Shown here one piece after another: positions 11,322 through 22,866 of a stretch of DNA of 64,000 bases. Location: NCBI GenBank assembly GCA_000310025.1, contig FN649740.1:16728-80727 (forward strand), read 5' to 3'. Origin of the DNA: Ectocarpus siliculosus (lineage: Eukaryota > Sar > Phaeophyceae > Ectocarpales > Ectocarpaceae). The number at the start of each line of letters is the position of its first letter. The stretch's first letter is position 1. A program made the translations under genes and the position numbers. Below the pieces are notes generated by a model. It was not told the origin of the DNA, made no database searches, and saw only the letters and a program-made list of their open reading frames with translations.

Positions 11322-13110
11322 CTGGTTATCGCCCCACAGCGAGCGATAGCTGCTCAAACGACTGTGAGAGGTCTTGAAATCGTCTCAGCTACCCAGAACT
11401 GCTGGTAGTTGCCGGAGATTTGCAGGTACGAAGTGCTTTTGCCTACCACTCTCGTCCTCTCGTCCGCACATCAACAACAACAATAAATGCTAATTTTCGC
11501 ACCACAAAAGAGCCATCCATGCAGAAAGTTGCAACAACAGAACAAAAGCAGCTCCTGCTGTATGTACACAGAATGTCCAGCTGTGTGCTGAGGTCGGTCA
11601 GCATCTCGAGAGAAGCGTAGCCAGCAAGCAAGGCTTGGCGCGGGACACGAGAGAAGCAAGCAAGGCTTGGCGCGGGCGGCGAAAAAAATGAAGACGACTC
11701 TTATACAAAAAGATCTATAAAAAGAGGACCCTCAACGACAAGTCAACCAATCTGGTCGTTCCGATGTGACGATGTAACGCAGATCTTCTTGTCGACGGAG
11801 AAACTGGTTATCGCCCCACAGCAAGCGATAGATGCTCAAACGACTGTGAGAGGTCTTGAAATCGTCTCAGCTACCCAGAACTGCTGGTAGTTCTCGGAGG
11901 TTCGCAGTGTGGGCTGAGATCGGCCTTTTCGACCCGGTCGGGCAAGGGGTCCGCTATGCTACTGAAAACTCCACAGACGGAAAAAAAAGACTTTTGATCG
12001 ACTGAGACCCAAGCTAGAGCTTGGGAACCAAGCTAGAGCTTGGGAATAGAAAAGAGTCTGAGACAGATTAGCAATGGATTAATCATAGCGTCACCTGTAT
12101 TTTCAATGTGGTACGCGTATGCGAAAAAAAAGAAGACGACTCTATAAAAGGAGGACCCCGAACTAATAATAATCTGGTCGTTCCAATGAGATCCTTTTGT
12201 CGAAACTGGTTTTCGCCCCACAGGCAGCTGCTGCTGCTGTAAGCTGCTGCTGCTGCCGTATGCACCATTTTTCAGCACGCACGAACAAGAGTTGAGTCTG
12301 CCTGTCTGTGCCTGCGTCGGCGTGAGTAGGGGTGGGTGTGAGGTATCGATAGAGTAACGACAGTTTTTTTTTTTGTTTTGGACACTACGAAACCATCTCC
12401 ATCATCTGATCTCCATCATAGAAAAGAGTCTGAGACAGATTAGCAATGGATTAATCATAGCGTCACCTGTATTTTCAATGTGGTACGCGTATGCGAAAAA
12501 AAAGAAGACGACTCTATAAAAGGAGGACCCCGAACTAATAATAATCTGGTCGTTCCAATGAGATCCTTTTGTCGAAACTGGTTTTCGCCCCACAGCGAGA
12601 GATAAGCTGCTCAAACGACTGTGAGAGGTCTTGAAATCGTCTCAGCTACCCAGAACTGCTGGTAGTTCTCGGAGGTTTGCAGTGTGGGCTGAGATCGGCA
12701 GTCCTCTGTCTCGTCCGCACATCAACAACAACAATAAAACGGGCAAGGGGTCCGCCTCTTATACAAAAGTATCTATAAAAAGAGGACCCTCAACGACAAG
12801 TGAACCAATCTGGTCGTTCCGAAGTGACGATCTGGTCGTTCCGATGTGACGATGTAACGCAGATCTTCTTGTCGACGGAGGCACTGGTTATCGACCCACA
12901 GCAAACGATAGCTGCTCAAACGACTGTGAGAGGTCTTGAAATCGTCTCAGCTACCCAGAACTGCTGGTAGTTCTCGGAGGTTCGCAGTGTGGGCTGAGAT
13001 CGGCATTTTCGACCCGGTCGGGCAAGGGGTCCGCTATGCTACTGAAAACTCCACAGACGGAAAAAAAAGACTTTTGATCGACTGAGACCCAAGCTAGAGC
13101 TTGGGAACCA
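11322..13110. repeat. Nested direct duplications, segment C
   Basis: The stretch GCTCAAACGACTGTGAGAGG followed by TCTTGAAATCGTCTCAGCTA occurs four times (about 11353, 11833, 12612, 12914). About 180 bp at 12041-12220 is repeated almost exactly at 12418-12597. About 340 bp at 11700-12040 recurs at 12760-13110, including the ends AGACCCAAGCTAGAGCTTGG. Each copy carries a TATA-like TCTATAAAAAGAGGAC or CTCTATAAAAGGAGGAC. The layout suggests terminal direct repeats of a small LTR-type (TRIM-like) element with internal rearrangement, but no primer-binding site or polypurine tract could be fixed. Confidence 0.6.
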
Positions 13111-13196
13111 CAGACCAAAACTATTTCGCTCTTTGCCCGACGGGGCTGTCTCACTCTCTCTCATGTTTTTCGGATGCCTTGTATGTTCTGTTGGTG

Positions 13197-13511
13197 GTCT
13201 AGTTGGTAACCTCGAAACCTTCTACAAGTAGAGGCCAGGTCAGGGGTTCGAATCCCGCCGTAAGCGAGCTTTTCTTGCAAAGTGGGTTTTTCTCTCGCTT
13301 CCGCTCCTGGCCAAGTGGATAGCGCTAGTTCGTGTGTACACAGAGGGAAGAGAGTGCTGAACTCTTCTCGCATTAAAAACCGAAGGCAAAGTACCGCAGG
13401 AGGGGAGGGTAGAGAGGGGCTCTTCTGTGAGACCACGGGTTGGAGTAAACGGCACTAGCGCTGTGTGCGCCGATTTGAAGTGAAGACAACAAACAAAAAA
13501 CAAACAAACAC
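13197..13511 (+). mobile_element. tRNA-derived SINE, copy 2, with 14-bp target duplication
   Basis: This is the same element as 1361-1680. Box A is TGGTCTAGTTGG (13195-13206) and box B is GGTTCGAATCC (13245-13255), both near the canonical tRNA boxes. The tail is CAAA-rich rather than pure A. The element is bounded by ATGTTCTGTTGGTG (13183-13196) and ATGTTGTGTTGGTG (13512-13525), a 14-bp direct repeat with one mismatch. That is the expected footprint of target-primed insertion. The exact 5' end is ambiguous by a few bases because the element starts with GGTGG-like sequence. Confidence 0.8.
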
Positions 13512-13525
13512 ATGTTGTGTTGGTG

Positions 13526-14410
13526 CAAGTTGCCACCCTTGGGCACGGTTGCGGTATAAGGCACTTGGCAGCAGCAAACGCTTCATATGCATGCGATACA
13601 AGTGCACCGGGTCCGCGCCGGCGTGGCCTGTTAGTCCGTCTTCTTCGCCACCGGCTCGTGGAGACCAAAGCGGGAGACGGACTTCGCCGACAAATTCTTC
13701 GACACGTTACTACAGTACCCAATACCCCATCACGTGTGCAGATAACCTTGGGGTCCGCGCGCAATTATCAAATGTTGCTCCGCTTTTTGGCGCATTTTTT
13801 CTTGCTTGCAGGTAAAAAAGGGGAATCCACAACGATACATGCCTGTGTGCATGTTTTTTGTTTCGTGTTCTTGTCGAGGTGCTATGTGGGGCCTGGGGAC
13901 CCTCTCCCAGCAGCCCACTCGCCTGTCCCCTTCGCGTTTATTACGCTCGTTCGGGAGAGTCGATGCGTACCATGCACGCTTTGCTCCACTTCTGCCCACT
14001 GCTGATCGTCACTGTTTTTATGCGAACTTTTTTTGTGCCTCCGCGGCGGCAGATTTCTCTTTCAACCATCGACATGGTAGTTCGCCTCTTTCATGGTGAC
14101 TGTCCCAACCATTACGATGCGGTCGCTGTGGTGTCACTGGCGGACTTGGCACAAAAGTTCTGTGTCGTGCGCTGATATGGCGTTTGCTGGAGATGTTGAG
14201 CGTTCGTTGTTTGCTGTTTACCACTGATTTGATTTCCTCGACGAGCAGTCACCACAGGGGAAGGAAGGAGCCAAAATCAATATTTGACAAAACAAACCCA
14301 ACACCTCTTACGCCAAGTCCTTTCCGGCCGCAACCTGCCCCCCCACCGCGGCGGGCGTACTGTTCTGCCTTTTTGTACTTTCAGACATTGAAGATGGGGG
14401 TTCGAGAAAG
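13526..14410. other. Gene-free interval upstream of the 14411 gene
   Basis: No exon is supported. The last 100 bases are pyrimidine-rich and end in TTTGTACTTTCAGACATTGAAG, which could be a 5' untranslated region or an intron end ahead of the start at 14411. Confidence 0.4.
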
Positions 14411-17400
14411 ATGGGCGGTCACCGGAGCACAAACAGCCTCGGGCGCATGGACGACGAAGACGAAGAGGACAGCGCGGGCGGCGGGCGGTTCGTCTCGAAC
14501 AAGCCCAGCAGCCAGGGCGACTCCCTCATGGTCCGGGGCAGCAGCAAGCACCAAGAGCCGCCGGCCACCTTCCGCCGTACGTCGAGCCGCGACAGCGACG
14601 GGCAGGTGGTCCCCTCCTCGGGCCTCGGGCCCCTTTCGGCCGTCGGCATCTTCAAGAACCCGTCCTCTTCCTCCGATGGTCCGTCGACCGTTCCCCCTCG
14701 CGCGGTGGTTCCGGCAGACGACGGCAGCGGCAGGGGCACCCCCGGCGCCCTCCCGGCCGTGAACCCACAGCAGCACCGAGTCGTTTCGAACGACGCCATG
14801 CAGCCGCCGTCGTCCCAGAAGCAGCATTCGCCCCAACCGCTGCCGCAGCCCTTTCAGCAAGCGCTGCAGCACCAGCAGCACCACTTCGGCAGGCCGGCGA
14901 TCGCCGTAGGCGTCGCCGGTGGGGCGGTGACCGGGGGCACCCAGTGGGACGATGTCGTCCGGAGGATGACCACCCCGCAGGGCTCCGGCCACTCGCTCGA
15001 GATGGGATCGGAGCACAGCAGCAACGGCAGCAACGGCCAGCCCCCGGTCAAGGCGGAGTACGACCCGCTCGTGATCACCTCCAACAACAGCGTGGGCACC
15101 TGGAACAGCAACGACAGCCAGGTGGCGCTGCTGGGCCCCATGCCGCCACCGCAGTCCGTCCAGCCCCCGCTTAGGGGGTGGTCGTTCGACTCCGCGCAGG
15201 TCGCGGATAGCGGCGCCGGCGGCTCGGCGGTGGTTGACCTGTCCGACGTAGACGGCTTGTTCCGCGGGTCGGCGGCGGACGGTGAGGCCGTCTCCGCCGC
15301 TGCTGCCGCCGCAGCCGCAGCCGCAGCCGCAGCCGCGGCCACCGCGAATGCCGGCGGGAGCGTGACGGACTCGAACGGCTCCTCGCCGGGATCGACGAAC
15401 AGCAACGCGGACGCCGGGGCCGGGAGGCAGCAGCAGCACGAGGCCATGTCTGACGCCAAGTGGGCGAACGATGGCCACCTTCCGATGGAGAAGGTCGTTA
15501 TCGAACCGTCGAGGAATGTGAGTTCGTTTGCGGATCGACCGCGCCTACAGCAGTAGCAGACTCTGGTCATGTGGTTTGTTGTTTTGAGAAATGCCACGAT
15601 ATTGTTTTTGCTCGCTGCTGCATGGCACACGACTGCTGTTCTTTAGTTTTGCTGATGTTGTGCGTGCCGAGGCGGGACACAAGCGGCGTGGTTATTGCGA
15701 TTTGTTTCACAATTGTTTGTTTTTTTCCTCTGTGCCGGCCTGTCTCTTTGCATCGCGCTGACAATGGCTCCCCCGCCCCCGCCCTTGCCTCCTTTCAAAT
15801 TATATGAAACCCCCGTCACCCGCCAGGAGTGCGACTTCGAGGGCCGCCCAACACCCCCGACCGACCCCAAGAGCGGCGAGCCGCCGATCCCCTCGTCCAC
15901 GGACCGCCAGTGCCACCTGGTGTTTACCGGGCTTAACAACACCGGTCAAGACCTCCGCAGCCTGCGCGTCACGGCGCACTTCGGTGTGGACTCGGTGCAC
16001 AAGGTCGGCAAGGTCACCAGCCCTATCCAGGTGAGACGTTTGTCCTATTTTTGGCGGGCGTTTTTGGGAGGTGCTCGCCCGCAGTTTTTGACAGCCAGCC
16101 AACATGCTGCCTATTCTTGGCTATTTGTGGACTAAATAGCGCAGTTTGAGACACCGTATGTAAGAGTCGGAGAGATGGCACCGGATGCGTTCGGGTTTTT
16201 GTTGTTGAGCGCGCAACAGCAGTGTGATTTCACCGACTCTTCCGGTACTTGTGTTCATTCAACACGACATGCGTGCCGATTTCCTTCGTGTGAAGGCCTT
16301 GCGAGTATCGAATGCCATACGCATAAAAACCGGGTATTTGCGTGGTTACATAGTTTGTGTCATGATGGCGTGATGACGGCGTACCCCTCGCTTGTTGGGA
16401 TTACCTTGTGCCTAGGGCACTGCCACGATATACACTTGTTGTACCTTGCGTATGACACGCCCGTCGGATCATGTTTTTCTTTGTTGGTGCTTTTTCTCAA
16501 CAGCTCGGCTCCAACGGCCGTGCTTACGCGGGCGTGTTCTACCCGAGCATGCAAGAGATCTGGCCAGAGCTGTACAGCACGAGCAACATCCGAGTGGTTG
16601 AGGTGAGAGGCGCAACACTGGTCGCGCGTCGCGGTGACTCTTCGAAGTCATTTCCTGAGTATTTTCGGTCGCCAGTGGTGTGCGCATTGCAGCGGTATGT
16701 GGTGCTTTGTGTGTATTTGGTGTACTTGGCGTGCTGTCTCCTTGGCTGAAGCAACAATATCATTTTCGATTTTTCCTCCAAGTGTTGAATGTCGTCGGCA
16801 GGATGGGTGCTCTGCCACGACGAAAGCTTAAGCTTCATCGTCGTTGGCACCGCACAACCCGCTGCAAACGTATGCTGTCGAGGTCTTCTGTCGATCCGGA
16901 TGTATCATCCCTCATCCTTCTCGTGATGTATGCTACTGCTGTAACGTCGCAGGTGGATCTCGTTGTCGAAATCCGATCTGACAGTGGGGAGTACCAGTAC
17001 GTTGGTCCCCAGCTCAAGGTGAGGAGAGATGGAAAGAGGGACACGACAACACCTGTAGACAACAGTTTACCAAGAGGGGATGGTAGCGATCAAATTCGAA
17101 CAAGGTTGTTAATCACTAACTGGCGACCTTTAGCTCCGTGGTTTACCACAGCCACTACCCGGACTCAAGCGCGTGAAAACGAAGCCATCCGTCAAACGCA
17201 TTCACTGCTGCTTACCAGCGTTCGACCTAGGTGATGGCGTTTTGCATCGTTTTCTCTGCGTCTGGTCCTTGGTTGCCGCAAGGCCGCCCTCCTGTGCCCA
17301 ACATGATGGCACTAAATCCTTCAGTACCCGACCAACAGAAGCGCACCCTCGCTGCCGCCTCTCGGTCGTAACCGTCGAAGCAACGCGAAAGCCTCTTCCC

Positions 17401-17693
17401 ATTTGTAACTCCCCGGCGACCCTTATCTTTCCCGTCATTGCCAGGTGACGTATCTCCGCGCCGCACCCCCCGCCGACGCGGCTGAGGCAACGCCGAGACC
17501 GGCGGGAAGGCGAACGGCATCCCGAGCGCCCATCCCGTTCAACAGCGACGGCCACCAGGTCTCGTACAGCTGCGTGGACTACTCGTGCGGGGACTGGTTC
17601 TCAGACATGTGCCAGTCGGTCTTCCGCAGCGGTGCCACGGCTCACCAGCCCTTGCATGACGACCCCAACGACCTCATGAACGTGGATCCGTGA
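14411..17693 (+). CDS. Conserved-looking protein of unknown function, five exons, 574 residues
   Basis: Exons are 14411-15517, 15827-16030, 16504-16602, 16953-17018 and 17445-17693. All four introns are phase 0 with GTGAG-type donors and (C/G)CAG acceptors. Residues 1-369 are low complexity: Ser/Gln/Gly-rich, with an acidic patch (DDEDEEDSAGGG), Gln/His repeats and a 15-residue alanine run. Residues 370-574 look folded (HLVFTGLNNTGQDLRSLRVT; VFYPSMQEIWPELYSTSNIR; VDLVVEIRSDSGEYQY) and end at TGA. This composition suggests a regulatory N-terminus attached to a beta-rich C-terminal domain, but no known family is recognised. The join of exons 1 and 2 is inferred: the strong donor AAT|GTGAGT at 15518 pairs with CGCCAG at 15826, after a long pyrimidine tract. 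Alternatively a separate gene starts at ATG 15764. Confidence 0.65.
16153..16190 (+). repeat. Fragment of the GTCGGAGAGATGGCACCGG inverted-repeat element
   Basis: Bases 16162-16190 (TAAGAGTCGGAGAGATGGCA and on) match one end of the elements at 53236-53384 and 54685-54853. Only this end is recognisable. It lies in intron 2 of the 14411 gene. Confidence 0.55.
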
Positions 17694-20600
17694 AAGATGG
17701 ATCTTGTGTCCCCGACGATGTCCGGTGAAGGTTCGGTTACGATACAGCGTCAAAGTCAGAAGCGGTATCTGTGAAGCGAACCCATGTCACGCGGCGGTCC
17801 GAACTTTCAAGACATGTTGTGAAAGTGGTGTCGGTGGGTGGAACGGTGGAGTGGGGCGGGAAGTGGTCAGGCCTGATCTAATATTCTCCTAGAGTGTGGG
17901 GGGTGTCGGGCCCGCTCCCTTGTGCGTACGTTCGCACAGCACATCAGGACACGGGCGCCAAATGGCGCCCCGTACTTCATGCAGAGTAGGGGAAGGCGCT
18001 CTCCCCCTGGGCGCATGGGTTGGAGGCCTATTGCGTCCTTTCGAGTGCTCTAGTGTAATTTGTTTCACCTGCTTGCTTTCTGCAGGAAAAGTAAATGTGC
18101 TTTTGGGACGGCCATCTACGCGGTTGAACAATTTTTGTCTGTCTGTCCGGCCTGTACCGAGCCTCTGGTACGATGCGTAATTCTTGCATATACTGCTGTA
18201 CTCCCTGGATTGAAAGTTGTAGCCTTCCTAATACATTTTTCGATTCTATATAGTACCCGATATGGTGTCGAGGGAATCTCTTGTGTATGCTATATGACAT
18301 GCCACGCGATGGCGGCACGATGAAGGCAAGTGAGTTCTCTCGTGGAGATTTCTCTGGCCGAACCTGTGCGTAAACGCATACCTCGACAAGCGTGTGTGGC
18401 GTGTGTGTGAGTGAGTGCTTTCGGTTTCCCTGTGTGGTATGGTAGTATACCTGCCTTCTCCTCCCTTGGACGTAAGATGAAGATATGCAAACCTTGTATT
18501 TAGGCTTTTAATGCCGTTGGGAATTTATAATGTTTGAGGGAGGCTCATTGTGCATTTAAAGTGAGGTCAGAAGGAGATAGATTGGCCCGGAGGGTGGTGC
18601 GGTGTTTTTGTGTTGTTCGTGGTAGTGTGGAGGATTGGTTTGGTTCGACGAGTGTGTTTTTGTCGACCAAGGCTCATCGGACTTGAGCATACAAGTCGAA
18701 GAAGCACCCGAAGACCATTGAAGTCAGCCATAACTTGTATCCTCGATCTCGGATCACCCTATCGTCCCCAACACGCAGAAGTAGCGCAGTGTACGTGCGG
18801 AGGTTGGTTGGCTTCGCCAATCTGCAGGCTTCCTTGTTTGCTACCCTCCTTCAGTATTCTTGGTCCCATCGATTCGTATTTTGGGTGCATGGGGGGGTTT
18901 CGATTCGCTGTGGGTATATGGCCGCGTTTGCCTGAATATGAATATGTTGTGACCCAGTTAGTCCTGTAGAGAAGAACATTCACAATGAAAACGGCCCGCC
19001 AGGCTAGTTTGGCTCCCTAGGTTCGTGCGCTTGCTTTGAGTAGTAGCACCAAGAGACGGAAGCGCCAAATTGACTCCTCTGTGGCTATATTAGTGGGTCG
19101 TGGACTGGCCAAGCAGGTAGAAGTAGGTTTTATTTTTTTTGAAGGGGGGTCGAGCACCGCACACGTGTCTCCGTGCATGGGCAAGTTAGACGCAAGGTTT
19201 GTTTGCGGTCGTTCGGTGGAGGAGAGGGGGGGACACGGTTGCACAGCGATTAGTTCATGCGGTGCAACGGAGTGGTTTTGTTCGTGACGACCTAGTCTAA
19301 ATATCTCACAAATGTCGACGCGCCGTTTTCTTTTTTTCTGATTCCGGGCGGTACCCACGTACCGCATTTCTTGCATTTCCAGTTTGTCAACACCGAGCCA
19401 TTGTCTAATTATAGGGCGTTCGAAGGAACTAACCGGCTATATGCCTCTTTTGCATGGGACTCGAATTTTTAGGGTAAGTGTTTTGTATGTGTGCACGCCG
19501 TTTCATGACGGCGGCGCACAAGTCTGCCCGATCTGTCGGTGTACCACTCATTCTCGTCGGTGTTTTTGTAGCGGTGCGTACCGGTGTTGGCAGCAAGAAA
19601 GTGGGGTTGGCTGTAGGTCTTTTTGGGTATTGCTGGGGTAAGTTATACCGTTGTCTTTTTTGTCGGGGGAAGGAGGACGATCGCTCACGTGCACATGGGC
19701 GTGTCTTGGTTGCGGATCGACCGCGTCTCCGCAGGCACGCTACGAATGTTTTGTCGCGCCCTTGGATGGTCCATGTAGGCCATCTGTTGCGTGCATGTCA
19801 GGCAGGACTTGATCGGTTTATCGGTGTATTATACAGTAATGAAAGTAGTACAGTAGTGCGCAGACGATTTTTCATTTTCAATTTTCGTGTATTTTGTCCT
19901 TTTTTTTGCTCTTCTTCCGGCCTTTTGCCCTGAGAAATCTCGTCGTCTTGCGGACCCCTTGTCTGTAGCACCAAACATATGTAGACGGGGGGGTGATCGT
20001 ATAACATTCAGGCGGTGGGTCATGGGTTGTCACACGCAAACTAGCTCGCTCATACGTCTTGATGTAGGCAGGTATGTTGGAGGTGCGAACGAGGTCTCCA
20101 AGATCAGTTTTGGAGGCACCCGTCCCCGCGCCCGAATATCGCATATATATATGCATAAATCCATTCAGAATTCGTGCTGTCCTTTTCTAGTTGATTGCGA
20201 TTTAATTTTTACACTCGTAGTGCTTTTGTATTTTCTTTTTTGTCTGGCGGTGTGCAGCTTCGTACCACGCACGCAAACTCGCAAATTAGGGTTCCCTCCA
20301 GTCAGTGTGAGTTGGATCTGTGCTAGACTGGATGGATGGATAAAAGACGTTGGTTTGGCGTGCCGCGTCTCTAGCGAGGTGCGTGGTGGAACATGGAGGT
20401 CTCGGAGATAAGGAGGCGTGGAAGACCGGCGAGCTTGCTGGTTCTTGAACATGCTCCAGGTTCATGTGTTGTTGTTGCCAAAACTACGAAGAGTTTTGTC
20501 CGCAGGGAATCCAGACTGCACTGCACTGCACACCACAGCCAGCGAGTCGTACAAGGCCAGGCCACCACAGCAGCATCCGGCGTAGTCGGTGGAAAGGATG

Positions 20601-20741
20601 TGAGATAGATATTGACTGTCGTGAGTTTTTTGTCGGTCCGTGTTTGTGTGTACGTAAAGCACAGAGACATTTGTTTCCTTTTCCCAAAGTTCCGTCACGT
20701 GTAGTGCTCTCCATCACCTGTAGCCATTCGGCTACCCCTGT

Positions 20742-20818
20742 GTGGACCTTGCGGGCAAATACACCCTGCACGGACACTGTGACACCCTGGGAGGGTAATT
20801 GGTCCCCACAAGGTCCAC
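20742..20818. repeat. Fold-back (inverted repeat)
   Basis: GTGGACCTTG at 20742-20751 is the exact reverse complement of CAAGGTCCAC at 20809-20818, and similarity continues with mismatches on both sides. The loop of about 57 bases contains two ACACCCTG units. Confidence 0.6.
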
Positions 20819-21130
20819 GGGCAGGAACCCTGTCAGGATGTCGACGCTGCCAGGATTGTAAATAAGCAGATCTGTGGGCCGTGAACGGCAAAACCGCCGG
20901 AAGATCCTTCACATACATGCACACACCAAGATGCTTTGCTGTACATTCAGCTGAAACCATTGCCGCATTGCGATGTTGACATTTGCAGCCTTGGTGACGA
21001 CATTTCACGTCTTCTTACGCAACATTCATCACACTACGGGCAGCTCCACAGAGGCGCATGCTAGCATTTATTTGTTCATCGCAGAGTGACTGCATGCGGT
21101 GCGGCATGACATGGATGGTGATGATGTGAT

Positions 21131-21185
21131 GATGATCAACGATGATTTAAGGAATAATAAAAACACACAAAGAAAGACTCCCATT
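21131..21185 (+). repeat. Dispersed repeat, copy of 3541-3590 in the opposite orientation
   Basis: TTAAGGAATAATAAAAACAC and the following bases match the reverse complement of 3541-3590 with two or three differences. Confidence 0.6.
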
Positions 21186-22866
21186 CGAGATGTACCCAAA
21201 ATCGAACGGGATGTGGTGGAGTCTTTTTTTGATGCAACAACTACAATTTCACTTTGTGCGCGGGACTGTCATCTTCATCAATGGAGCCCCCATACGTTTC
21301 ATATCTAGCCGCGGCGCCCCTGGGCCGTAGAAGTTGGTAGGACTCGCCCCTTGACATTTACGAATGACCTGTACACGCAGCAGGGCCTCGTCAGTCACAG
21401 CAGCAACAGCATTGTGTGTGCAGGTGGGGAAGCAACAACAGGGCGGGGGTGGTGGTGGTCGGATACAAATTAGTGTCCACCGACGACGCTGTGACTCCCA
21501 GACTCAATAATACCTACAGCAATATTTTGTCGTAGTCTCTGTGGAGAGGTACTGTGAGTAGAAAAGTATCAAAGAGTAAACATGTCTCAGCCGAGTCTTC
21601 CATTCACAGAAATTACAGCAGTGGTATTTGTTTCCTACGCTTTTATTATGCATGCGTAGTTGCACAAGAGAGAGATGTACGCGAAGTCGATAGAAGATGC
21701 GTGTGACCGAGAAAAAAAAAATACAGCAGTTGTTGTTGCCGATATGGGGGCGCAGCGGGACAGACTACTATTTACTAGAAGTATTTGTTGTGTGTTCGTG
21801 CTTGCCTGCTTGCTTGTAAAAGTACAGATCAATCCACTGCTGTTGTTCACCGCTACTCTCTGCCGGTGCCAGGTCCAGCGACGAGGCTATCCAACGGAAT
21901 ATATATGCATGCGTGGGTGAGCTGTGCTATGTACTCGTGTCGAATACTTGGCTTTGCGACAGCGCTAAATTTACAGTACCACTTTGCTTTGCCCCACCCA
22001 GCGTGCACGCTGCGAGCGTTGTACAAATGCCGCCGTGCATAGGCGATGTTGGTTGCGTAAGATACTTTAAAGCTTGACTACCCCACGACGAAGAGGATGT
22101 CAATACTGTAATCAAATGGTACGTTATCGGAAGGCTCTCAACGGGACGGTTCCAGTGCCGCCATTTTCTCCACCGGCATGCTTTCTGCTCGAGCTTTGAA
22201 CATTGGTCCCGGGGGGCGGGGATGGTATCTTACGCAACCATTGGAACATGCCGCTATGAATCTGCTCATGAGCGACTAGCAACAAACTGACCACGCCACT
22301 AACTGCTGTTGTTCCTGCTAGGCTGACCATCTAATGTTGGCATCCAGCACTGGCATCCAACACTGCAAGCTGAATTGACGACGATAATATTGTCTATGCC
22401 CATTTGTTATTATTGCCGCGTAGCGCGTATGTGGCCGACGACCTTCAAAGAACGAAATTTATCATTGGGTGTACGGTGCATAATCATGTACCTACCCTGG
22501 GTGCCAAGAAAGGCAAAAGTAAAGGTACTATTGTACACGACCTACAGTACACCTTCTTGATGTCCCTATAGACTACAAGGGGGATTGACCCCCGCCCCAT
22601 TGGGGGGCGGGGGCTGGCGGCCAGGATGAGACGGATGGCCGCGAGGGTTTGAGAGGAAGTAAAGTACCAACAACAGCACCACCCGTTGTAGCGGTGACAT
22701 GAACTTAGGGGACTGCTGTAGCATCTCTTTGAAAACCCTCCGGATGAGTTCAACGGAGAGGTGAGTAGATGGCCAGGACTGCATCAAAAATCGCAAGGCA
22801 GCAGCAGCAGCAACAACAACAACATGAACAACAACGACGAACAACGCAGGTGTGTCGGGCAGCATC

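Larger units (their letters stand above)
17694..22866. other. Gene-poor interval
   Basis: I found no exon with protein similarity in about 5 kb. Open frames are short and mutually contradictory. It contains a fold-back near 20742-20818, the inverted copy of the 3541 repeat near 21140, four copies of ACTGCTGTA (18192, 21614, 21722, 22712), and a CAG/CAA run (22798-22823) just before the SDR gene. Confidence 0.45.

Noticed and set aside
13193-13260. tRNA gene
   Set aside because: Boxes A and B are present, but there is no proper acceptor stem pairing, and the unit is part of a repeated 315-bp element with a retro-type tail and target duplication.
14381-15478. 365-codon open frame on the minus strand
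   Set aside because: It mirrors the GC-rich exon 1 of the plus-strand gene. Its composition (Arg/Gly/Ala/Val) is that of an antisense shadow and it has no domain.
15764-15826. Start of a separate gene (MAPPPPPLPPFKLYETP)
   Set aside because: The proline codons are a pyrimidine tract ending in CGCCAG, typical of an intron end. A strong in-phase donor lies upstream at 15518. Kept only as an alternative.
20393-20608. 71-codon frame with an AT-hook-like RRRGRPA
   Set aside because: Length and composition are compatible with chance, and no splice or homology support exists.
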